A DNA stretch of 64,000 bases from Acidobacteriota bacterium (lineage in GTDB: Bacteria > Acidobacteriota > Terriglobia > 20CM-2-55-15), in assembly GCA_022821145.1 (NCBI GenBank), contig JAJEEE010000056.1, positions 25,943 through 89,942 of the forward strand, given 5' to 3'. Positions 11,443-18,148 of this stretch are shown in pieces. A program made the translations under genes and the position numbers. The first letter of the stretch is position 1. The number at the start of each line of letters is the position of its first letter. Below the pieces are notes generated by a model that was given only the letters and a program-made list of their open reading frames with translations, searched no databases and was not told the DNA's origin.

Positions 11443-11670
11443 CAGAGGGGGCCCAGCGGCCCAGGTGCGCCCCGCCGAACATCCGCGGCTTCGACATGAT
11501 CGACCGGATGCGGCTGTCGGTTGCGATCTTGCCCCGCTCGATCCGACGTAAGAGTTGCCCGGCACAAGACATCCTGCCTATTCCCTGCTGACGATCGAAA
11601 CACCGAAGAGATCAACGGCGGGGTAGCAGAGTAACAACGAGGCGTGAGTACAGCAACGGTCTCGACGAGG

Positions 11671-12633
11671 CTACTGTCGCTGTATCGGGATGGGTAAACC
11701 TGGGAAAGGACTTGGCGGGGCCCAGTTTTTCACATACATGCGGTCCAGGTCAGAGTGGAGGATTTTGCTTGCGGGACCCTTTTCACAGGCGATGGTGAAC
11801 AGATGATAAAGGGTCAACACGGCTTCTTGAAGCGGCTGGTTGTCTTCAAGATCTTCGATCACGACGTTCTGTGAGCGGGCTTCGTTCCGGTCGATACGGC
11901 GTCCGTGGCTCTTATGCGTCGCCGCGTCGTTGAAATGCCGGGCTACGGTTCCGGCCAAAGCGTTGGCGTCGGTGCGGCCGGCGAACATGTAGCGTTCCAA
12001 CCATTCAGCCACCATGCGCTCGCCATAGTCGAGAGCGTTTCTAGCCTCTTGCAACAGCGCGGGCCCGATCGTCTGCAAGACCGGAAACCACGCGCCCGCG
12101 GCTGCGGCGTTCTCGAGGATTTCTTTCTTCGCTTGATCGAATTGGTCCACGATGGCGCGGGCGGATTGTGCTCGCTGTCCCATGAGAAATTGCGGATCGA
12201 TCGGTCCGAGCTGGCTCTGGCGACCCATGACAATTCGGTTGGCGGCCAAGCTGATCATCGTGCCGGCCGACATGGCGTACGTGGCCACGATCACCTCGAT
12301 GTCGTCGAATTTGGACCGCAGGTAGGCGACGATGGTTTCTGCCGCGTTGGTGACGCCCCCGGGAGAGTGGAGCACGAGCGTCAACCCTTTGGCCCAAGTC
12401 ATGCCGAACATGACCGACATGAAAGCATTCAGGTCCTCATGCGTAATCTGTAATCGATTTGCAGGAGCTTGGGGTTTTTGGAGGAACGCCGAGGCGTATA
12501 GGATTACGTGACGATCGCCACGCAACCGTGCGATTTCAGCCAAGTATCTTGCGGATTCTGTTCGTAGCCAGCGGCTGCGCTCTCGTTCGGGTAGCGCCTC
12601 GATCCGATCGACCAAGTCGTTCCACGAGGGCAT
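11671..12633 (-). CDS. SDH-family Clp-fold serine proteinase
   Basis: 320-residue cytoplasmic protein of the serine dehydrogenase proteinase (SDH) family, which shares the ClpP/SppA fold. LVLHSPGGVTNAAETIVAYL is the oxyanion/glycine motif; TYAMSAGTMISLAANRIVMG carries the nucleophile serine; GPIDPQFLMGQ follows, as in SppA-like enzymes. There is no signal peptide. It lies 18 bp downstream of a small 71-residue gene, so the two are likely co-transcribed. The role is unknown; the pair sits in an insertion bracketed by copies of the neighbouring gene end, so it may be accessory. Confidence 0.85.
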   Translation of the reverse strand: MPSWNDLVDRIEALPERERSRWLRTESARYLAEIARLRGDRHVILYASAFLQKPQAPANRLQITHEDLNAFMSVMFGMTWAKGLTLVLHSPGGVTNAAETIVAYLRSKFDDIEVIVATYAMSAGTMISLAANRIVMGRQSQLGPIDPQFLMGQRAQSARAIVDQFDQAKKEILENAAAAGAWFPVLQTIGPALLQEARNALDYGERMVAEWLERYMFAGRTDANALAGTVARHFNDAATHKSHGRRIDRNEARSQNVVIEDLEDNQPLQEAVLTLYHLFTIACEKGPASKILHSDLDRMYVKNWAPPSPFPGLPIPIQRQ

Positions 12634-12651
12634 GTTTCGAGTGCAGAGGAA

Positions 12652-12867
12652 TTATTTTTCGGGCCAGATGGTCAGGGTCAGCGGAACGTCGGATGGCGGC
12701 GGCGCAAGCGAATCCGCCCAGACGCTCGCCAGTGAGGCCGTTTGGCTGATTTTGAGGTATTCGTCGTACTGCTTCTCCGCTTGCGCCAACGCGTCGAATA
12801 CACGCGCATCGTCTGCGGCCACCTTTGCCTTGTCGTCAACGTAAGGCTTCGCGGTTTCGCCGGCCAT
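12652..12867 (-). CDS. small partner protein of the SDH protease
   Basis: 71 residues, MAGETAKPYVDDKAKVAADD..., no known family. It has a strong AAGGGAG 6 nt before the ATG and ends 18 bp before the protease start, so it is likely the first gene of that two-gene unit. Helical, Ala/Asp/Lys-rich N-terminal half with a Pro-rich end (LAPPPSDVPLTLTIWPEK). It could be an adaptor or substrate of the protease; that is speculation. Confidence 0.7.
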   Translation of the reverse strand: MAGETAKPYVDDKAKVAADDARVFDALAQAEKQYDEYLKISQTASLASVWADSLAPPPSDVPLTLTIWPEK

Positions 12868-13091
12868 CACGTACTCCCTTGTGGCGTTTCGTAGAATCGC
12901 CGCATCGTTGGGGCGGAGCGGGATCCAATCGCTCAGGATCGCACGATGTGGCGCTACGTTGTGGATCGTAACACTCTGCCGTGGGATTGTACATGCGAGG
13001 CACGGCGTCGCGACGCACTCGATGCGTTCCCGTAGGCGAGGCGCGATGACGCCCCAGAAGCTCGCTCTCGGCCAAGAAAGACCGAGGGCCC

Positions 13092-13128
13092 TGGGGCGGA
13101 CTCAGCGGCGACTAGCGGCGCCGGGCGG
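13092..13128. repeat. right direct repeat flanking the protease module
   Basis: Partner of 11406-11442 (34 of 37 bases equal). It overlaps the 3' end of the convergent ASCH gene and would encode PWGGLSGD-stop on the plus strand, the same C-terminus as the SnoaL-like protein. Confidence 0.85.
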
Positions 13129-13440
13129 CTGTCCGGGCCAGCCGGGGTCCATCGGCCGGCGCTCGCCCCGGATGTAGTGGAACTCGATGAAGTAGACCGT
13201 CGTCCCCGCGCCGTGCCGCGCGGTCTTCAGCAGGTCGTCGACACTGTCGAATCCCGACTCGACGGCCATGGCCTCGGTGATGTCGCCGATCCCGATCTCC
13301 CGGATCGACGTCACGACGACTTGCCCGTGCCCCAGCCGGTAACGGCCGCCCACTTTGACGTGCGGCCATCGCCAGATGCGGATGCTGGTGGTGATCTCGC
13401 CGCGCTGGATGCGGCGCCTCAGCTTCTTGGCGAATACCAT
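13102..13440 (-). CDS. ASCH-domain protein
   Basis: 112 residues from MVFAKKLRRRIQRGEITTSI. The order of a basic strand, a WPHVKVGGRYRLGHGQVVV beta region and a helix with GFDSVDDLLKTARH matches the ASCH (PUA-like) fold, predicted to bind RNA and linked to coactivator or modified-nucleotide roles. Ends in a basic GAASRR. It lies 20 bp downstream of the MBL-ferredoxin gene. Exact ligand unknown. Confidence 0.75.
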   Translation of the reverse strand: MVFAKKLRRRIQRGEITTSIRIWRWPHVKVGGRYRLGHGQVVVTSIREIGIGDITEAMAVESGFDSVDDLLKTARHGAGTTVYFIEFHYIRGERRPMDPGWPGQPPGAASRR

Positions 13441-13460
13441 GATGCAGCCGGTCCGCCGCC

Positions 13461-14327
13461 TCAGGCGACGGACCGCATCCACTCCACGCACGCCCGCATG
13501 CGGTCAGCCATGTCGTCCGCCGGATAATGGGCCGGCCGGCCGTGGCCGGGCAGCACCCACTCGAACCGGTAGTCCCGGAGCCGCTCCATCGAGCGGATCG
13601 TCTCCGGCCAGGAGTACCAGTTGTGGCGGCGGAACGCCACCAGGCGTCCGTAGGACGGCGACCACGCCAGGTGGTCGCCCGTGAACAGGAAGCGCTCCTT
13701 GTAGAGAAGCACCATGTGGCCGCGCGTGTGCCCCGGCGTGGGAATGGCCAACAGGCCGGGTCCCAGCTCCACGGGCGCGCCGCCCTCGAGCCGGCGCTCG
13801 GCGTCGATGCGGCCGGCTTCATGGCGATGGATCACGCGCTCGCAGCCGAAACGGGCGTGGAACCGCGCGTGGTCGGCCACGTCGTCCCGGTGCGTCAGGA
13901 ACATCGTTCGCACGCCGCCCAACGCCTCGATGCGGCGGATGAGCGCGCCGGCGAAACGCGGCGAGTCGACCAGGACGTTGCCCTCGGGACGGACGATCAG
14001 GTAGCTCCGCCCCCCGAAGGAGCGGCGCGACGCGAACCCGCAGAAATGGACGTCGCCGTCGATGAGTTCCGGATAGGCCGCCGCGGCCCGGCGGAAATCC
14101 GCCGCACGGCGCGTCCCGATCGATCCCGTCGGACAGACCACGAGCGCCCGGGCGGCGTCGAACCGCGCCGTCTCGGTGTCGGGCTGCGCCCGGACCACCG
14201 AGTAGCCGTCCCGCTGGACGAAGACCTCCGGGGCGATCTGCCGGCACAGGTCGCAGTCGATGCACGAATCGTCGACGAAGAAATCGCCGGCGGCGTTCCC
14301 CTTCAGGCTGCGCGCGGGATCAGCCAT
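13461..14327 (-). CDS. ferredoxin-metallo-beta-lactamase fusion hydrolase
   Basis: 288 residues. Residues about 15-75 form a single 4Fe-4S ferredoxin domain (CIDCDLCRQIAPEVF and, 44 residues on, VVCPTGSIG). The rest is an MBL-fold hydrolase: MFLTHRDDVADHARF is the metal motif in the variant form known from this fusion family, IPTPGHTRGHMVLL gives further ligands, FTGDHLAW the aspartate, and LPGHG the last histidine. Likely a redox-linked hydrolase; the substrate is unknown. The start MADPARSLKG is the first ATG that keeps the ferredoxin complete. Confidence 0.88.
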   Translation of the reverse strand: MADPARSLKGNAAGDFFVDDSCIDCDLCRQIAPEVFVQRDGYSVVRAQPDTETARFDAARALVVCPTGSIGTRRAADFRRAAAAYPELIDGDVHFCGFASRRSFGGRSYLIVRPEGNVLVDSPRFAGALIRRIEALGGVRTMFLTHRDDVADHARFHARFGCERVIHRHEAGRIDAERRLEGGAPVELGPGLLAIPTPGHTRGHMVLLYKERFLFTGDHLAWSPSYGRLVAFRRHNWYSWPETIRSMERLRDYRFEWVLPGHGRPAHYPADDMADRMRACVEWMRSVA

Positions 14328-14374
14328 TGGCCCCGGCGGTCGGTCGAATCGACGTCCACATGGTGTGGGCGATG

Positions 14375-14788
14375 TTAACACCCCACGACCCGGGCGTGAC
14401 CCCGGGCGCCGTACTCCAGGATCCCGGCGTCGCGCGTCGCCAGGACGTAGTCGAAAGCGCGCGCCGTGGCGATGATGATGCGATCCGCTGGATCGGCGGG
14501 CGGTTTTCCCGGCAGGCTGGCCGACGCGATCAGCACGGACGCAGGCATCGCGGCCAGCGCCACGGACGGCAATCCGCAGAATCGTTGGAACCACAGGGCG
14601 GGATCGAGCGCCAGCGAGATCTTGTCCTTCGCCGCGAGCGTCGCGATTTCCCAGGCCGTGATGGGGGACACGAACAGGGTGGCGCCGCGCCGGTAGGCGT
14701 CCTGGAGTTCGCTGGCGGCCGGCTCGCGCAAGGGATCGTCGTGGGCCATCCAGATGACGGCGCACGTATCGAGCAGGTAGTCGTTCAC
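14375..14788 (-). CDS. vapC: PIN-domain toxin (VapC family)
   Basis: 137 residues, GTG start. PIN signatures: YLLDTCAVIWMAH (first Asp), SPITAWEIATLAAKDKISL (Glu with the typical AKDKI phrase), DPADRIIIATARAFDYVLATRDAGIL (two further Asp). This is the PIN subfamily that normally pairs with a short VapB antitoxin. Here the upstream partner, 7 bp away, is the DUF7662-like fusion. Confidence 0.9.
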   Translation of the reverse strand: MNDYLLDTCAVIWMAHDDPLREPAASELQDAYRRGATLFVSPITAWEIATLAAKDKISLALDPALWFQRFCGLPSVALAAMPASVLIASASLPGKPPADPADRIIIATARAFDYVLATRDAGILEYGARGHARVVGC

Positions 14789-14795
14789 CGGGGCG

Positions 14796-15200
14796 CTACC
14801 GCGCGGCGTTCCAGTCGTCGCCGGTCGGATCCGTCAGGCTCGCGCCGGGCGATATCGTCACGGTATCCTTCAACGCGCCGAAGATGTCCGCCAGTGAACC
14901 GGTCCGTTCCGCCGTGGAGGCCTCGCCGGCGGAACCCGGAACCGGCGCATCCGGCGCAGCCTTCCGGAACACGAGCGCGCGTTTCTCCATGTCGACCTTC
15001 TCGGTTCGGTATCCGGCGGCGAGCCAGGCCTTCGTCATGACCCAGTTGCCGGCGTTGTTCGACCACAACGCGCGGTGCCTGAACGCGGCCGGCGGCAGCC
15101 GCACGCCGATGAGGCGCTCGATGTCCTGGAACGTCATGGGCAGGCGGGCGCGGCCCGAGTCGCGCAGGTGAGCCTCCAGCGGCGCATACTTGCTCTTCAT
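14796..15200 (-). CDS. DUF7662-like domain fused to an antitoxin tail
   Basis: 134 residues. Residues 1-62 (YAPLEAHLRDSGRARLPMTF, then IERLIGVRLPPAAFRHRALW and SNN) match the DUF7662 pattern Y-PL-x-L...TF-IE-ilG--LP-sA...WW-N. After a linker the last 30 residues (LADIFGALKDTVTISPGASL and then DWNAAR) look like the toxin-binding tail of a VapB-type antitoxin. It precedes a PIN toxin by 7 bp, so I infer an antitoxin whose usual DNA-binding head is replaced. ATG at 15200 chosen over an upstream GTG. Confidence 0.75.
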   Translation of the reverse strand: MKSKYAPLEAHLRDSGRARLPMTFQDIERLIGVRLPPAAFRHRALWSNNAGNWVMTKAWLAAGYRTEKVDMEKRALVFRKAAPDAPVPGSAGEASTAERTGSLADIFGALKDTVTISPGASLTDPTGDDWNAAR

Positions 15201-15397
15201 GACGATGCGTCCTTCAGCCACGGGGCGTGACTGGATCGCGTCTGGCCGCCAAGAACCACGAGCTTCTCACGAATCGCGAATACGACTCGACACTCCGTCG
15301 GGCGGCGCCTGCGGACGCCCGCGAATCTTGCCCGTTCCGGCTCCTTGGTCGTCCTGACAACTACTAGAAAGCCTACTGTGTGGCTATATGGCCGTCA

Positions 15398-15431
15398 AGT
15401 TGTCGTCCGCGGACAGTTGTCGTCCGCGGAC
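15398..15431. repeat. 17-bp tandem duplication in the higB remnant
   Basis: AGTTGTCGTCCGCGGAC occurs twice in a row (15398-15414 and 15415-15431). Seventeen bases shift the reading frame, which would help explain the loss of the toxin gene. Confidence 0.85.
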
Positions 15432-15561
15432 AGCAGAGAAGGTCGATCGGATGCTGGCCCGCCTCGACGCGATGGCCGAGCCGGAGAACGTGGACCGGCC
15501 GCGGTGTCTCGTGCACGGTCGTGGAGAGTGACCGCGCAGGTGTCTGGTCGAGTACCATTAG
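15424..15561 (+). pseudogene. decayed HigB-type toxin
   Basis: In the plus frame starting near 15424 the DNA reads [20 protein letters not shown] and then [13 protein letters not shown], an in-frame TGA, and after four codons CLVEYH-stop. This matches the C-terminal half of HigB (helix, PG-rHpLkG, and a final DYH). The N-terminal half is absent and the 17-bp duplication lies at its edge. The YH-stop ends 19 bp before higA, the normal higBA spacing. The toxin is therefore not functional. Confidence 0.6.
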
Positions 15562-15580
15562 GGAGAAAGGGGGATCTGGC

Positions 15581-15862
15581 ATGCCGATGAAGAACCCGCC
15601 GCATCCCGGCTCGTCCGTCCGCCGTGATTGTCTGGAACCTCTGGGTTTGGGCGTGACCGAAGCGTCCGAACGCCTCGGTGTCAGCCGAAAGCAGTTGTCC
15701 GACGTGGTCAATGGTCGTTCCGGCATATCGCCGGAAATGGCCATCCGCCTCGACAAGGCATTCGGCGGCGGCGCCGATACCTGGTACAGCTTGCAGGCCG
15801 CCTATGACCGTAGACACTCGGCGACATCAAGATGCAACGCATCACGGGCGCGCAGTGATTAG
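15581..15862 (+). CDS. higA: HigA-type XRE antitoxin (orphan)
   Basis: 93-residue helix-turn-helix protein, [20 protein letters not shown], with [20 protein letters not shown] as the DNA-binding helices and [20 protein letters not shown] as the typical HigA C-terminal segment. The family normally follows a higB toxin and represses the operon. Here only a higB fossil lies upstream, so it is an orphan antitoxin or regulator. GGGAGAAAGGGGG precedes the start. Confidence 0.88.
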   Translation: MPMKNPPHPGSSVRRDCLEPLGLGVTEASERLGVSRKQLSDVVNGRSGISPEMAIRLDKAFGGGADTWYSLQAAYDRRHSATSRCNASRARSD

Positions 15863-15919
15863 ATGTCGACCGTCGCGAGTTTCGGGCAAACTCTGAACTC
15901 GTACGCTAGTGTCACCACG

Positions 15920-16918
15920 CTACTTGTCCAAGTTGGCCGCCACAGCCATCGCCATTCTGCGGAGCAGTTCCTTAAGTTCACGCCCTTTAAGGATCGTTAC
16001 GCCATCGATCTCCGGCGGCAGCCTGTCCCCAACATGTTCGCCCGTCAATACGACGATCTTCTCGATGATGCGGAGCCCGTCGCGCAAGGGCTTCCACCCT
16101 TCGTCCGCTTTCTTGACCTGTTCGACGGCGTCCGTAACGTGTTCTGCGGTGCCCTGCCAATCTTTTACTTGTAGGGCGATTCCGTAGGAAACGGTCGGTA
16201 GTGGCCCCGACATCGTGATCAATATATCCGTGCCGTGAATCGCTTCGCTCGGTCCGCTTGTTTTTTCGACATGATGGTTCGGAAACAGTGCACTTAACCC
16301 GGCTACTAGGGCGTATTCCCATTCGGCGGCGGCGAACTGCTTCGACAACGCTCGGTGAACTTTGGTTCCTAATTGATCGTTGAGCGATGCGACGACAGAG
16401 ATCAAGTGTTTCGTGAAACGTTCGTCCCAGTCCTGATCCGATATCAGCTCGTTGGCGGGGCGTCTGACCAGGTCTTCGACAGAGTCAGCGCAATCGCTCA
16501 TGTCCCAAAAACGAGATCGACACTTGAGGGTGGTTCTCACGTCGGCGGCAACGTTCTGATTCTGACGGTGAAAGTGCCCACTTTTCTCTGCTGGAAACTG
16601 ATGACCGTAGTCGCCAAAGTCCTTGTGGATGTCGAACCGGTAACCCTTGTCCCAATCCTCAGTGGCGCGGGCGATCGTGACGCTTTCCCAGTCGGGAATC
16701 CGGGGAATCAAGATAATGTCGCCCTTTTTCACGGATTCGAACATCCGCAGATTCGCGCGCTGCTCTCTCGGACGTGTAGCCACGTCCAATGTTCGAAGAT
16801 TCTGGCTCTTATCGTATCCCCACCCCTGCCTGAGTACACCGTGCTCGCGCAATTCGCGAACATAGAAATCAGGATAACCTTCACTGTCAACGTCGATTCG
16901 AAAACCCCAATAGGACAT
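15920..16918 (-). CDS. Mrr-like PD-(D/E)XK endonuclease with PUA/EVE-like N-terminus
   Basis: 332 residues. The start MSYWGFRIDV has GGAGG 10 nt upstream. The N-terminal ~110 residues (GVLRQGWGYDKSQNL..., KKGDIILIPRIPDWESVTIA) resemble the EVE/PUA-like folds that read modified bases. The C-terminal half has the Mrr-type nuclease core: HGTDILIT (Asp) and YGIALQVKDWQG (Gln-x-Lys). I infer a single-gene restriction enzyme, possibly type IV acting on modified DNA. It lies convergent with higA in a defence-rich stretch. Family assignment by motif only. Confidence 0.72.
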   Translation of the reverse strand: MSYWGFRIDVDSEGYPDFYVRELREHGVLRQGWGYDKSQNLRTLDVATRPREQRANLRMFESVKKGDIILIPRIPDWESVTIARATEDWDKGYRFDIHKDFGDYGHQFPAEKSGHFHRQNQNVAADVRTTLKCRSRFWDMSDCADSVEDLVRRPANELISDQDWDERFTKHLISVVASLNDQLGTKVHRALSKQFAAAEWEYALVAGLSALFPNHHVEKTSGPSEAIHGTDILITMSGPLPTVSYGIALQVKDWQGTAEHVTDAVEQVKKADEGWKPLRDGLRIIEKIVVLTGEHVGDRLPPEIDGVTILKGRELKELLRRMAMAVAANLDK

Positions 16919-17086
16919 CTTGACCACCCTCCGTTGGTAACAACGTGACGACGCCTTCTGCTCCGGTGCGGCGGCACACGTCGAATCGGGACAGCTTGCA
17001 CGACTGTGATCTTCCGAAGCAACTACCTAAAGTGACGGCGAGAAGGGGTCGACATCGTCGCGCGGGAAGGCTCACACAGTCTCGCG

Positions 17087-18130
17087 TTATGAAGCGCCTG
17101 TTTCGCGTCCCTCGGCGCGCCCACCCGACTCATACATTCCCGCCAGCCGCCAAGCCTCAGCGGCGAATTCCTCCCGCAACGACGCCGGTTCGAGCACCTC
17201 CACCAGGCTCCCGAACCGCCGCAGCCACCAGCGCAACTCGGACGTATCGTCCACGGTCGCTTCGACCAGCACCTTCCCGTCGTCGGTCTCCGTCGCGCGG
17301 TGATCCTCGGACAGTCGGCTCTCGGTGAGGTGCGCGCCGGCCGCCGAATCGAACAGCGCGCGCAACCGCAGCTTGTCGGCGCTGTCGGGATAGGCGAACG
17401 CGCCGTCGGAGGCGAGATGCGCCTCCAGGCGGAAATCCCGCAGACGTCTCGCCGGCTCTTCGATCAAGCGAGGTTCGCTCATCCGGTGCAGCACATAGTG
17501 GCGGACGTCTTCGTAGTCCCAGGCGGTCGCGAGCAGATAGACGATGCCGGTTCGAACGACGATGGCCTGCGGACTCAGGAGCATGGGCCTGGGTTTCTCG
17601 TCGTACTTGCCGCGGTACAGGACCTCGATCTTCCGATCGGTCCTCAGCGCTTCGTAGACCGTTTCCTGCACGTCCGCGGGAATGGGCGGCGGTATCAGCG
17701 CCGGGCCCGGCGTGATGATCGCCGCTCGGTCCTTCCAGGATCCCAACTCGGTCCCCCGGAGTATCCGGTCGGCGTGCTTGAAATACGGGTCGAGCACGCG
17801 CAGTGTCGCCGGCGGCATGATCGACTTCAGGTATTCGGCCGCCAGGCGCAGCACGAAGGCCGTCGGCGCCGTCATCGCTGGAATCTGTGTCAGGGCGTCC
17901 GGGTCCAGCCACGACCAATAGTTGGTGCGGCCGCGCGTGTCCGAGGCGATCGGGAAGATCCGGGACAGGCTTTCCAGGCTTCGCTGTACGGAGCGGACGC
18001 TGACGGCGAAGTTCGGATCCTTGTCCCGCAGCGCCTCCATGATCTGCCGCGTGCTCTTGCGATGCGGCGGCGCCGGGATGGCCGTCAGCATCGCGACGTG
18101 GCGAAGCGTCGTCTCCGTTGCGGTTCGCAT
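17087..18130 (-). CDS. WYL-domain transcriptional regulator
   Basis: 347 residues. The N-terminus (TLRHVAMLTAIPAPPHRKST to SVRSVQRSLESLSRIFPI) is a winged helix-turn-helix; the central part (IEVLYRGKYDEKPRPMLLSP, VYLLATAWDYEDVRHYVLHR) is a WYL domain, and a WCX-type C-terminus ends with LVEVLEPASLREEFAAEAWR. Such proteins control defence operons (BrxR/CapW-like) in response to nucleic-acid or nucleotide signals. It lies 18 bp downstream of the AAA ATPase on the same strand, so the two form an operon. Confidence 0.88.
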   Translation of the reverse strand: MRTATETTLRHVAMLTAIPAPPHRKSTRQIMEALRDKDPNFAVSVRSVQRSLESLSRIFPIASDTRGRTNYWSWLDPDALTQIPAMTAPTAFVLRLAAEYLKSIMPPATLRVLDPYFKHADRILRGTELGSWKDRAAIITPGPALIPPPIPADVQETVYEALRTDRKIEVLYRGKYDEKPRPMLLSPQAIVVRTGIVYLLATAWDYEDVRHYVLHRMSEPRLIEEPARRLRDFRLEAHLASDGAFAYPDSADKLRLRALFDSAAGAHLTESRLSEDHRATETDDGKVLVEATVDDTSELRWWLRRFGSLVEVLEPASLREEFAAEAWRLAGMYESGGRAEGRETGAS

Positions 18131-18148
18131 GCGTCATTCTATTCCGGC

